A model generated the notes under the pieces. The model had not been told where the DNA came from. It ran no database searches and saw only the letters and a program-made list of their open reading frames with translations. The translations under genes were made by a program, and so were the position numbers. From positions 1-64,000 of the forward strand of contig NZ_JAIUCY010000013.1 of assembly GCF_020179755.1 (NCBI RefSeq): a DNA stretch of 64,000 bases, written 5' to 3'. This document shows positions 34,415-42,616 of this stretch, one piece after another (positions within the stretch are counted from its first letter, which is position 1; every line of letters begins with the position of its first letter). This DNA comes from Herbaspirillum sp. alder98. GTDB lineage: Bacteria > Pseudomonadota > Gammaproteobacteria > Burkholderiales > Burkholderiaceae_D.

Positions 34415-34720
34415 GAAGAACATTCCCGACAATCATTTGACGGCGAAATTGCAGAGGCACTATCGTTGTTCATGACGGTGCGCGAGGGGTGTTGCTGAAG
34501 CGATTGAAGCAATCGTTGTGCCTGATGTCTCCAGGTGTGCCGCCAGCGCGGTCGGCGAGCGGGCCACCTTGTATTTGATTTTCATCTGCGTCGGATAAGC
34601 CGCTCTTATGCGGCCTGTCTTCCCGGGCGCCTGGCTGAGCCGGGGCCTGGGTCAGCAGAAGCGCCGAGCATAACGCTGCGGTGCGCGCACTGTCACTTGA
34701 ATTTTTTTATGGGTCACATC
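34415..34720. other. 306-base divergent intergenic region, LysR / flavin reductase
   Basis: No gene is seen. The region holds the promoters of the LysR gene and the flavin reductase-like gene. A short perfect dyad (cgattg and caatcg around aag, 34501-34515) is the only clear structure. A seven-base T-run lies just before the reductase start. Confidence 0.5.
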
Positions 34721-35224
34721 ATGCAAACGGAATTTCGCAACGCCATGGCGCGGCTGTCGGCCGCCGTCAATATCGTCACCACCGATGGCCCTTTGGGACG
34801 CGCCGCCATGACGGTCAGCGCCGTGACCTCGGTGTCGGACAGCCCGGCCACGCTGCTGGTCTGCATCAATCTCAAGAGCGCGGCGCAGCCGGTGTTCATC
34901 GGCAATGGCCGCCTGTGCGTCAACATCCTGGCCGCCCGCCACGAACAGCTGGCGCGCCAGATCGCCGGCATGACCGGGCTCACCCCCGCCGAGCGCATGG
35001 CGCAGGTGCAATGGCGCACCGGCGAGCATGGCCAGCCCACCTTGCCGGATGCGCTGGCCGCGCTGGAAGGCGATATCGTCCACGAGCAGCGGGCCGGATC
35101 GCATTGCGTGTTGTTCGTCGAGCTGCGCCATATTCGCCTGGCGGACGTCGCCGAAGACGGCCTGGCCTATTTCGAACGGCAGTTCCATCGGATCGCCGCG
35201 CCGCCGGTGGCGGTCGCCGCCTGA
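34721..35224 (+). CDS. Flavin reductase-like, FMN-binding protein
   Basis: A 167-residue protein of the flavin reductase family (HpaC/NtaB/RutF type), which supplies reduced FMN or FAD to two-component monooxygenases using NAD(P)H. Typical blocks: FRNAMARLSAAVNIVTTDGP, AAMTVSAVTSVSDSPATLLV, and GRLCVNILAARHEQLARQIA. The start could be 34709 or 34721; neither has a good ribosome binding site. No monooxygenase is adjacent; the NtaA-type monooxygenase at 9979 has no reductase beside it, so a partnership is conceivable but unproven. Confidence 0.87.
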   Translation: MQTEFRNAMARLSAAVNIVTTDGPLGRAAMTVSAVTSVSDSPATLLVCINLKSAAQPVFIGNGRLCVNILAARHEQLARQIAGMTGLTPAERMAQVQWRTGEHGQPTLPDALAALEGDIVHEQRAGSHCVLFVELRHIRLADVAEDGLAYFERQFHRIAAPPVAVAA

Positions 35225-35236
35225 GCCGGTGCCGGT

Positions 35237-36097
35237 TCAGGGCAGCAGGATCGACAGGTCCTGCGCGCCACGCAACAGCACCGGCAGGAATTCGCCTTCC
35301 ATCTGCTGGCGCGACACCCGCGCCGCCTGCGCGCCCACATTGAGCGCCGCCACCACCGCGCCGGAGGCGCCGCGCACCGGCACCGCGATCGAGCGCAGGC
35401 CGATCTCGAGTTCCTGGTCGTTGATCGCATAGCCATCGCGGCGGATGCCCGCCAGGATGTCGCGCAGGCGTCGTTGCGACACCACGGTGTTGTCCGTGAA
35501 GGCGCGCAGCTTGACGCGGGCGAAGTAGGTATCGAGCTCGTCGGCCGGCATCGCCGCCAGCATCACCCGCCCCAGCGAGGTGCAATAGGCCGGCAGCCGG
35601 CTGCCGGTATTGAGGGCCACCGACATCACGCGTGAGGTCGCCGAACGCGCCACATAAAGCACTTCATCTTCGTTGAGCACCGCCAGCGACGATGACTCGC
35701 CCAGTTCGCGGGTGACGCTGTTGAGGCAGGGTTGGGCCGACACCGTCAGGGGCGTGGAAGACAGGTAGGAATAACCCAGCGTCAGGGTCTTCGGCCCCAG
35801 CGAAAAATAATGACCATCCGCATCCACATAACCCAGCGCCAGCAGCGTATGCAGGCAGCGTCGCACGGCTGCGCGCGAAATCCCGGTGCGCTGGCTGAGC
35901 TGGGCAATCGTCATGGCCTTTCGCATGTCGCTGAAGGCCCGGATCACCGCCAGCCCGCGCGCCAGTGACGTCATGAAATCGGGATCGGCCATGGCGTCGA
36001 TCTGCTCGGCCACGCTGGGCGCGGCCTGCAGCTCGGGGCCGCCATCTGTTTCTGCCTCTGCTATGGGCCGACGCTTGCGGGTGGTGACTGCTGTCAT
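35237..36097 (-). CDS. IclR-family regulator, PcaR/PobR-like
   Basis: A 286-residue IclR regulator. The winged helix (MTIAQLSQRTGISRAAVRRCLHTL) follows the PcaR/PcaU/PobR pattern with FMTSLARGLAVIRAFSD before it; the C-terminal effector domain holds VLYVARSATSRVMSVALNTGSRLPAYCTSLGRVMLA, a family hallmark for beta-ketoadipate or aromatic acid sensing. It is divergent from pcaIJF, and a site close to the P. putida PcaR operator lies at 36225-36239. It most likely activates pcaIJF in response to 3-oxoadipate. Confidence 0.9.
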   Translation of the reverse strand: MTAVTTRKRRPIAEAETDGGPELQAAPSVAEQIDAMADPDFMTSLARGLAVIRAFSDMRKAMTIAQLSQRTGISRAAVRRCLHTLLALGYVDADGHYFSLGPKTLTLGYSYLSSTPLTVSAQPCLNSVTRELGESSSLAVLNEDEVLYVARSATSRVMSVALNTGSRLPAYCTSLGRVMLAAMPADELDTYFARVKLRAFTDNTVVSQRRLRDILAGIRRDGYAINDQELEIGLRSIAVPVRGASGAVVAALNVGAQAARVSRQQMEGEFLPVLLRGAQDLSILLP

Positions 36098-36136
36098 GGC
36101 GATCTCTTAAAGGGAATGTGTGCGAATTTTAACCAA

Positions 36137-36155
36137 GTGTTCGGCAACCGAACAC
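36137..36155. promoter_or_regulatory. Palindrome in the pcaR-pcaI intergenic region
   Basis: gtgttcgg and ccgaacac form a perfect 8-bp dyad around three bases, about 40 bases upstream of the IclR-family start. It is well placed as a site for autoregulation. Confidence 0.6.
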
Positions 36156-36224
36156 AAATTGATCGCGTGCATTGACGCCCGGTTGGCGTGATCGCTACAC
36201 TTTTTGTGCGAATAAAGATGATGT

Positions 36225-36239
36225 GTGCGGTAATCGCAC
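36225..36239. promoter_or_regulatory. PcaR-type operator at the pcaI promoter
   Basis: gtgcggtaatcgcac matches 13 of 15 bases of the reported P. putida PcaR site GTTCGATAATCGCAC (recalled from literature). It lies 34 bases before the pcaI start. Related tgtgcgaa motifs at 36117 and 36205 may be further half sites. Confidence 0.65.
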
Positions 36240-36272
36240 ATATCTCCATCAACCTTGCAGCAAGGCACAACC

Positions 36273-36947
36273 GTGATAGACAAGACCATCGCATCGCTGG
36301 AGCAGGCCGTCGCCGGTATCCAGGACGGCGCCACCATCATGATCGGCGGCTTCGGCAATGCCGGCATGCCGTCGGCGCTGATCGACGCCCTGATCGACCA
36401 GGGCGCGCGTGAACTGACCATCGTCAACAACAATGCCGGCAATGGCGAGACCGGCCTGGCGGCGCTGTTGAAGGCCCGGCGCGTGCGCAAGATCATCTGT
36501 TCCTTCCCGCGCCAGGCCGACTCGCAGGTGTTCGACGCCCTGTATCGCGCCGGCGACCTGGAACTGGAACTGACGCCGCAAGGCAACCTGGCCGAGCGCA
36601 TCCGCGCCGCCGGGGCCGGCATTGGCGGCTTCTTCAGCCCGACCGGCTACGGCACCATGCTGGCCGAGGGCAAGGAAACACGCTTGATCGATGGTCGCCA
36701 CTACGTGCTGGAGTCGCCCATCCACGCCGACTTCGCGCTGATCAAGGCGCACCGCGGCGACCGCTGGGGCAACCTGGTGTACCGCAAGACGGCGCGCAAT
36801 TTCGGCCCCATCATGGCCATGGCCGCCAAGTGCGCGGTGGCCCAGGTCGATGAGATCGTCGAACTGGGTCAACTGGACCCCGAACATATCGTGACCCCCG
36901 GCATTTTCGTGCAGCGGGTGGTGCAGGCACCCAAGGAGAGCAAGTGA
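36273..36947 (+). CDS. pcaI: 3-oxoadipate CoA-transferase subunit A
   Basis: Alpha subunit of the enzyme that moves CoA from succinyl-CoA to 3-oxoadipate. 224 residues. The N-terminal glycine-rich block (GATIMIGGFGNAGMPSALID) and RKIICSFPRQADSQVF, GGFFSPTGYGTMLAEGKETR are typical of PcaI. The GTG at 36273, with AAGG upstream, gives the usual MIDKTIASLEQ start; a TTG at 36255 in frame is less likely. The stop overlaps the pcaJ ATG by one base. Confidence 0.95.
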   Translation: MIDKTIASLEQAVAGIQDGATIMIGGFGNAGMPSALIDALIDQGARELTIVNNNAGNGETGLAALLKARRVRKIICSFPRQADSQVFDALYRAGDLELELTPQGNLAERIRAAGAGIGGFFSPTGYGTMLAEGKETRLIDGRHYVLESPIHADFALIKAHRGDRWGNLVYRKTARNFGPIMAMAAKCAVAQVDEIVELGQLDPEHIVTPGIFVQRVVQAPKESK

Positions 36948-37588
36948 TGAACCGCTATACCCGTGACCAGATGGCCGCACGCGTGGCGCGCGACATTCCC
37001 GAGGGCGCCTATGTGAACCTGGGCATTGGCCTGCCGACCAAGGTCGCCAACTACCTGCCCGCCGACAAGGAAATCTTTCTCCACAGCGAGAACGGCCTGC
37101 TGGGCATGGGCCCGGCGCCGGCCAGCGGCGAGGAAGACGAAGACCTGATCAACGCCGGCAAGCAGCCGGTGACCTTGCTGACAGGCGGCGCCTTCTTTCA
37201 CCACGCCGATTCGTTTGCCATGATGCGCGGCGGGCATCTCGATATCTGCGTGCTGGGCGCTTTCCAGGTGGCGCAGAACGGCGACCTGGCCAACTGGCAC
37301 ACCGGCGCGCCCGATGCCATTCCCGCCGTCGGTGGCGCAATGGACCTGGCCATCGGCGCCAAGCAAGTATTCGTGATGATGGAGCACCAGACCAAGAACG
37401 GTGAGAGCAAGATCGTCGAACGCTGCGGCTATCCCCTGACCGGCATTGCCTGCGTCAGTCGCATCTATACCGACCTGGCCGTGATCGACATCACGCCCAC
37501 CGGCCTCGAAGTGCTTGAGATGGTCGACGGCCTGTCGCTGGCGACGTTGCAAGAATTGACCGGCGCGCCATTGCGGCTGGCCGCCTGA
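36947..37588 (+). CDS. pcaJ: 3-oxoadipate CoA-transferase subunit B
   Basis: Beta subunit, 213 residues, carrying the catalytic glutamate in LHSENGLLGMGPAPASGEED, which forms the glutamyl-CoA thioester. The VNLGIGLPTKVANYLPAD block near the N-terminus is typical. The ATG at 36947 has AAGGAGAG seven bases before it and overlaps the pcaI stop, giving tight coupling and equal subunit supply. Confidence 0.95.
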   Translation: MNRYTRDQMAARVARDIPEGAYVNLGIGLPTKVANYLPADKEIFLHSENGLLGMGPAPASGEEDEDLINAGKQPVTLLTGGAFFHHADSFAMMRGGHLDICVLGAFQVAQNGDLANWHTGAPDAIPAVGGAMDLAIGAKQVFVMMEHQTKNGESKIVERCGYPLTGIACVSRIYTDLAVIDITPTGLEVLEMVDGLSLATLQELTGAPLRLAA

Positions 37589-37600
37589 ACGGAGAAACAC

Positions 37601-38803
37601 ATGAAAGACGTATTCATCTGCGATGCCATCCGCACCCCGATCGGGCGCTTCGGCGGCGCCTTCAAGGATGTGCGCGCCGACGATCTGGGCGCGGTGCCGC
37701 TGCGTGCATTGGTCGAACGCAACCGGCAGGTCGACTGGAAGGCGGTGGACGATGTCGTCTACGGCTGCGCCAACCAGGCCGGCGAAGACAACCGCAACGT
37801 GGCGCGCATGTCGGCATTGCTGGCCGGCTTGCCGCAGGAAATACCGGGCACCACCATCAATCGCCTGTGCGGCTCCGGCATGGACGCGGTGGGCTTCGCG
37901 GCGCGCGCCATCAAGGCCGGTGAAGCGCAGCTGATGATTGCCGGCGGCGTCGAGAGCATGACCCGCGCGCCGTTCGTCATGGGCAAGGCCGAATCGGCTT
38001 TTTCACGCAATGCCAGTCTCTTCGATACCACCATCGGCTGGCGTTTCGTCAATCCATTGATGAAGGCGCAGTACGGCGTCGACTCCATGCCCGAGACCGG
38101 CGAGAACGTGGCGACCGACTACCGCATCAGCCGTGCCGACCAGGACCTCTTCGCGCTCAACAGCCAGGCCAAGGCGGCGCGGGCGCAAGCCAACGGCGTA
38201 CTGGCGCAAGAGATCGTGGCGGTGACCATCGCCCAGAAGAAGGGCGATCCGATCGTGGTTACGCAGGACGAACATCCGCGCGCCACCACCCTCGAATCGC
38301 TGGCCCGGCTCAAGGGCGTGGTGCGGCCGGACGGCACCGTGACGGCCGGTAATGCGTCGGGCGTCAACGACGGCGCTTGCGCCTTGCTGCTGGCCAGCGC
38401 CGAAGCGGTGGAGCAATACGGACTAACGCCGCGTGCCCGCGTGCTGGGCATGGCCAGCGCCGGCGTGGCGCCGCGCGTGATGGGAATCGGCCCGGCGCCG
38501 GCGGTGAGCAAGCTGCTCAAGCGCTTGGGCCTGGACATCGGGCAGATGGATGTGATCGAGCTCAATGAAGCCTTTGCCTCGCAGGGCCTGGCGGTGTTGC
38601 GCGAACTCGGCGTGGCCGATGACGACGCAAGGGTCAATGCCAACGGTGGCGCCATTGCCCTGGGACATCCTCTGGGCATGAGCGGGGCCCGGCTGGTGAC
38701 GACGGCGATGTATCAGTTGCAGCGCTCGGGTGGGCGCTACGCGCTGTGCACCATGTGCGTGGGCGTGGGGCAGGGTATTGCGATGGTGATCGAGCGGGTG
38801 TGA
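37601..38803 (+). CDS. pcaF: 3-oxoadipyl-CoA thiolase
   Basis: Splits 3-oxoadipyl-CoA with CoA into succinyl-CoA and acetyl-CoA, ending the pathway. 400 residues with all thiolase signatures: nucleophilic Cys in TTINRLCGSGMDAVGFAA (near residue 90), His in NANGGAIALGHPLGMSGAR, and the second Cys in ALCTMCVGVGQG. CGGAGAA precedes the ATG, 12 bases after pcaJ. It is the last gene of pcaIJF and converges on the second RTX gene 57 bases away. Confidence 0.96.
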   Translation: MKDVFICDAIRTPIGRFGGAFKDVRADDLGAVPLRALVERNRQVDWKAVDDVVYGCANQAGEDNRNVARMSALLAGLPQEIPGTTINRLCGSGMDAVGFAARAIKAGEAQLMIAGGVESMTRAPFVMGKAESAFSRNASLFDTTIGWRFVNPLMKAQYGVDSMPETGENVATDYRISRADQDLFALNSQAKAARAQANGVLAQEIVAVTIAQKKGDPIVVTQDEHPRATTLESLARLKGVVRPDGTVTAGNASGVNDGACALLLASAEAVEQYGLTPRARVLGMASAGVAPRVMGIGPAPAVSKLLKRLGLDIGQMDVIELNEAFASQGLAVLRELGVADDDARVNANGGAIALGHPLGMSGARLVTTAMYQLQRSGGRYALCTMCVGVGQGIAMVIERV

Positions 38804-38860
38804 CGACGTGCGGGATGCGCCGGCAGCGCCACCTGATGCGCTCCCGGCGGCATGCCCGGC

Positions 38861-40039
38861 TTAAGTCGTTGCTGTGCTGGTCCAGCTGCTGGCCAGTATC
38901 GGCGCCAGGGTCTGGCGCATGCTGTCCGGCAAGGCGGTGTCTGCGGCCAACGGTGCAGCACACTGCGCCATTGCCTGAACCAGGGCGTCAACCCGGTCTG
39001 CCGGCATCGTCTTTTGATTGCCCAGTTCGAAATTCTTCACCTGGTGGCCGGTGCCGAGAAACCAGTTGCTGATGGTGATGCCGGCAGTCGAACCGACCAC
39101 CGTGACGGCCAGGTCGTCTTCCTGGCGGCGGAACCAGAGGTCGCTTTCTTGCAACGGGTCGAGGAACGCGATGGTCCCGCTGCGTGCGGAGGTGTCCGCA
39201 GCGCCGGTAATGTGCAGCGTATCGTGGCCATCTCCGCGCCCGTAATAGTAGATATTCTGTCGAGAATCGCCCCTGGCGACGATGTTGTCATCTCCGGCGC
39301 CGCCGTGGATGGCGCCTTGTCCCATGATGACATCGTTGCCCGCTCCCCCGAAGATCAGATTCTCGCCCACGGGAGCGAAGATGAAATCGTGGCCGGCCAG
39401 GCCGACGATGACATCGTTCTTGACGGTGCCTTCGAGCGTGTCATTGCCGGTTGTGCCGGTGATCTGGACCGGCATCCCGGCGATGGTGGTGCGGTTCCAG
39501 CTTTCTCCGGTGGCGAAAACGACCTGTCCCAGCCGGCAATTCCTGTCGGCAAACCAGTTTTCGATGGTGACCGAATTGTTGTCATCCAGCGTGAAGAGCA
39601 GATCGCCGCCGCGGCGTTCCAGTCGTATCGCAGATGGGGCGATGCCCGGGCCGAAAGACAGGACGCTGTCGTTCAGGCTGTGATCCTTGAAGTAGCTGCC
39701 ACTGTCGGTGAGAAATTCCTGCCGGCCGAGCGAGCCGATCGTATCGTGGCCATCGCCGAGATAAAAGCGGAACTTGCCATCGCCGCGGATCAGGTCGTTG
39801 CCGGGCCCGCCCGTGAAGCTGCCATGCCCGATGAGCCGGTCGTCGCCCTCGTTGCCATAGAGGAGGTTCTCGCCGACGGTATCGATGATGGAATCATTGC
39901 CGCCGCGCCCGGCAATCACATCCGGACCCAGTCCACCGGCAAGTCGATCGTCGCTCTCGGTCCCCAATATGAATTGCCGCCTGGCGGTGCCTGCGTTATC
40001 TGCTGCGTCGTTGTCGCTCGGTTGGGTCGTCTGGTTCAT
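38861..40039 (-). CDS. RTX calcium-binding protein 2, internally duplicated
   Basis: A 392-residue paralogue of the protein at 28814. It has the same two-module plan: RTX nonapeptides (DRLAGGLGPDVIAGRGGNDS; FGGAGNDVIMGQGAIHGGAG), a [FY]YxGxGDGHDT segment, and a beta part ending IENWFAD or ISNWFLG. The tail (VDALVQAMAQCAAPLAADTA, ending LAPILASSW) matches that of paralogue 1 (ALTPALAASW). There is no signal peptide and no enzyme domain. The start at 40039 has AAAGGA upstream. Its position behind pcaF looks like an insertion between metabolic genes, but GC and codon use are similar to the neighbours. Confidence 0.85.
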   Translation of the reverse strand: MNQTTQPSDNDAADNAGTARRQFILGTESDDRLAGGLGPDVIAGRGGNDSIIDTVGENLLYGNEGDDRLIGHGSFTGGPGNDLIRGDGKFRFYLGDGHDTIGSLGRQEFLTDSGSYFKDHSLNDSVLSFGPGIAPSAIRLERRGGDLLFTLDDNNSVTIENWFADRNCRLGQVVFATGESWNRTTIAGMPVQITGTTGNDTLEGTVKNDVIVGLAGHDFIFAPVGENLIFGGAGNDVIMGQGAIHGGAGDDNIVARGDSRQNIYYYGRGDGHDTLHITGAADTSARSGTIAFLDPLQESDLWFRRQEDDLAVTVVGSTAGITISNWFLGTGHQVKNFELGNQKTMPADRVDALVQAMAQCAAPLAADTALPDSMRQTLAPILASSWTSTATT

Positions 40040-40165
40040 GTGTGTCCTTTCAGTCGATTGCCCCGGCGATGACCGCGTATCGATCATTCTGACCGGAGCA
40101 CGAATTCTTGTGCCGACCCACTGCCATGAACATTCTTGACGCACATATCAGCGCGATGTCTGAAC

Positions 40166-40783
40166 TTATTTGAACCGCCCGATTACCTGCAGGTCGGCAG
40201 GCGTATCGATGTCGGCGAAGATGCCGGGATCGTCCACCGCGACTTCGGTCACCGCATGCGCGGCCAGGATCGAGCGCGCCCCCTGGTCACCGGTGAGCGC
40301 CAGCAGGGCATCGCGATGGCGCGCCGAAAAGCCGACCGGATGCCCCCGGCGCGATCCAGAGACCGGCACCGCGATATCGGCGCCGGCCTCCATTGCGGCG
40401 CAGATGGCGGCGATGGTGGCGGGTTGCACCAACGGCATGTCGGCCAGCGCCACCAGCCAGCCAGGCGCATCGCGTGTGTGCAAGACACCCTGGCGCAGTG
40501 TGGCGCTCATTTCGCGCGGACCTGACGGATCGGTCAGGATGACCTCGCAACCGAGGCGTCGCAGCGAATCGGCCAGCGCGCCTGCGGCGGCGACGATCGC
40601 CACCACCGGTATCGCAGGCAACAGCGCTTGTGCAGCCAGCTCGGCCACCGTTGCGTCGTGTTGCCCGCAGGGCTGGATCAGCTTGCTTTCGGCATTGTCA
40701 AAACGCGACCCGCGGCCCGCCGCCAGCAGCAGGCCAATGATCGCGGATGGCGGGGGTATCCGATGGTTGGGGATGTGCGTCAT
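40166..40783 (-). CDS. MobA/MocA-like nucleotidyltransferase
   Basis: A 205-residue protein with the MobA-like NTP-transferase fold: nucleotide-binding GLLLAAGRGSRFDNAESKLI, then WLVALADMPLVQPATIAAI (Asp metal ligand) and GHPVGFSARHRDALLALTGDQGARSIL. The size and motifs fit MocA, the molybdopterin cytidylyltransferase that matures xanthine dehydrogenase-type enzymes, better than MobA. No molybdenum hydroxylase or XdhC gene is adjacent, so the partner is unknown. Confidence 0.85.
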   Translation of the reverse strand: MTHIPNHRIPPPSAIIGLLLAAGRGSRFDNAESKLIQPCGQHDATVAELAAQALLPAIPVVAIVAAAGALADSLRRLGCEVILTDPSGPREMSATLRQGVLHTRDAPGWLVALADMPLVQPATIAAICAAMEAGADIAVPVSGSRRGHPVGFSARHRDALLALTGDQGARSILAAHAVTEVAVDDPGIFADIDTPADLQVIGRFK

Positions 40784-40817
40784 GCGCGTTCCTTTATTGA
40801 AAAGTGTGCCATTGCAT

Positions 40818-41255
40818 TCAGAACGCAGGCAACCTGCGCGTCACCGGCTGTGACTTCACGATGGCCGAATTGGTCTCGGCTTTATCCACGATCCGCGCCA
40901 GGATGAAATCCAGGTGTTCGATCGAGCGCAGGTGAAGCCGCGCGATGAAGCAGTCGTCGCCTGTCACCTTGTCGCATTCGCTGAGTTCGGGAATCGTCTC
41001 CAGCACCTTCATGACCGCCGACAGCTTGCCGGGCAGCGGCTTGATGCGCACGATGGCCTGCAGCGAATAGCCCAGCGCGTGCGGGTCCACTTCAATCGTA
41101 TAGGCGCGGATGATGCCGCGTTCTTCCAGTCGTCGCAGGCGGTCGGCGGTGCCGGGCGCGGACAGGCCGATGTGTTCGGCCAGGGTCTTGATCGGCATGC
41201 GCGCATCGACCTGTAGCAGGCCCAGGAGCTGTCGGTCCGTGTCGTCGAGTGACAT
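40818..41255 (-). CDS. Lrp/AsnC-family regulator
   Basis: A 145-residue Lrp-type regulator: helix-turn-helix (DTDRQLLGLLQVDARMPIKT, IGLSAPGTADRLRRLEERGI) followed by the RAM ligand-binding domain (VTGDDCFIARLHLRSIEHLD). Such proteins sense amino acids. It is divergent from an EamA-type exporter across an AT-rich 120-base region, the common layout for Lrp-controlled amino acid efflux. The helix motif APGTADRLRRLE departs slightly from the usual S.TV..R...LE pattern. Confidence 0.92.
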   Translation of the reverse strand: MSLDDTDRQLLGLLQVDARMPIKTLAEHIGLSAPGTADRLRRLEERGIIRAYTIEVDPHALGYSLQAIVRIKPLPGKLSAVMKVLETIPELSECDKVTGDDCFIARLHLRSIEHLDFILARIVDKAETNSAIVKSQPVTRRLPAF

Positions 41256-41348
41256 GGTTTTTCCTTTGAATTATCTTTTTTAAAAAGGGATTTGTTTGAT
41301 CTTCTCTTTTTATAGCAGAGATTCATTCTGGTTGAGACGGTTATATTT

Positions 41349-41370
41349 ATTCCCATCTTTATAAGGGAAT
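41349..41370. promoter_or_regulatory. Dyad before the EamA exporter gene
   Basis: attccc and gggaat form a perfect 6-bp inverted repeat with ten bases between, ending six bases before the exporter start. The whole 41256-41375 region is AT-rich, as expected for an Lrp target. Confidence 0.35.
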
Positions 41371-41375
41371 ACATC

Positions 41376-42317
41376 ATGAACGACAACCTCAGAGGCACGC
41401 TGGAGATGAGCGTGTCCATGGTGATTTCAGGCACCATCGGCTGGCTGGTGGTGTTGTCGGGCCGACCGGTTGCCGAGGTGGTGTTCTGGCGATGCGTGTT
41501 CGGCGCGGTTGCCTTGTTGCCGATCTGCCTGGCCCTGGGACAGTTGCAGCGGGTGTCGATGACCTGGCGCCAGTTCGGATTGGTGTTGCTGGTCGGCCTG
41601 GCGCTGGTGGCGAACTGGCTATTGCTGTTTGCTTCCTATTCGCGCACCTCGATCTCGATTGCCACCGCCGTCTATAACACGCAGCCGTTCATGCTGGTGG
41701 GCATGGGCGCGCTGCTGCTGCGGGAAAGACTGACGCCGATCCGTGTCGGTTGCCTGCTGTTGTCCTTTTCGGGCGTACTGCTGATCGTGCAGGGGCGGCC
41801 GCTGTCGCAGGACGGCGGCGACTATCTGGTCGGCGTGCTGATGGCGCTGGCGGCGGCCTTGCTGTATGCCGTGGCGGCGTTCATCACCAAGCAGCTCAAG
41901 GGGGTGTCGCCGCACCTGATTGCCTTGAGCCAGACACTGATCGGCGCCGTGCTGCTGATGCCGATGGCGCCCGACCCCGGCACGGTCTCGCCCACCGCCT
42001 GGCCGGTTCTGGTGGCCATCGGCGTGGTCAATACCGGGATCATGTACCTGTTGCTCTATAGCGCGATCCAGCGCCTGCCGACCTACCTCACGGGCGGCCT
42101 GTCCTTCATCTATCCGGCGGTCGCCTTCATCGTTGACGCCTGGGCTTTCGGCCATCGGATGCAGTGGCTGCAGGTACTGGGCGCCATGGCGATCTTCACT
42201 GGCGCGGCGGCCATGATGGCGGGAGAACGCCTGCGTTGGCCGAGCTGGCGGCGCTCCGACCGCAGGCATGAAGCCGGCCCGGTCGGTACAGGACAATGTC
42301 CGGTTAATAAAAACTAA
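41376..42317 (+). CDS. DMT-superfamily (EamA) transporter
   Basis: A 313-residue protein with ten predicted membrane helices in two EamA repeats (first about 10-135, second about 150-280). Family landmarks are FWRCVFGAVALLPICLALG, TSISIATAVYNTQPFMLVGM, ALLLRERLTPIRVGCLLLSFSG, and a second-half GGLSFIYPAVAFIVDAWAFG. EamA proteins mostly export amino acids and metabolites. The divergent Lrp-type gene supports amino acid export. The ribosome binding region is aaggg/aagggaa, eight bases before the ATG. Confidence 0.9.
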   Translation: MNDNLRGTLEMSVSMVISGTIGWLVVLSGRPVAEVVFWRCVFGAVALLPICLALGQLQRVSMTWRQFGLVLLVGLALVANWLLLFASYSRTSISIATAVYNTQPFMLVGMGALLLRERLTPIRVGCLLLSFSGVLLIVQGRPLSQDGGDYLVGVLMALAAALLYAVAAFITKQLKGVSPHLIALSQTLIGAVLLMPMAPDPGTVSPTAWPVLVAIGVVNTGIMYLLLYSAIQRLPTYLTGGLSFIYPAVAFIVDAWAFGHRMQWLQVLGAMAIFTGAAAMMAGERLRWPSWRRSDRRHEAGPVGTGQCPVNKN

Positions 42318-42616
42318 CGCTTGTAACACGCAAGTAAAAATCGCCCCGTATAGTTCGCTCCGTTCCTGACAGGTTGTCAGAAACCGGCCGCTACGCTTTA
42401 GCCCACGCGGCCGATCAATGGACCACAGAGTCCGGAATACACGTGGCGCACGCGAATGGGACCGCGCGCCTCCATCGCCATCGATATTTGGCCTGACCGT
42501 ATGCGGAGCAATCGCAGGGATGTGAGTTTCCGCGGTAAAGGCCAGGTGAAGTCGGATTCACAACCATGAGTCCGGGGGCCGGCTCGGCCCGAATTTATAA
42601 ACTTTCAGGGGTATTC
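42318..42616 (+). other. 299-base leader region of the porin gene
   Basis: No gene is supported. The region holds several inverted repeats: ctgaca/tgtcag around ggt at 42366-42380, ggccgc/gcggcc further on, and a gggcc/ggccc hairpin about 30 bases before the porin start. This suggests a long, structured 5' leader or several regulator sites, as is common for major porins. It matches no riboswitch class I can recognise. Confidence 0.45.

Noticed and set aside
42330-42616. Possible cobalamin or other riboswitch before the porin
   Set aside because: No conserved riboswitch core could be recognised; only ordinary inverted repeats are present.
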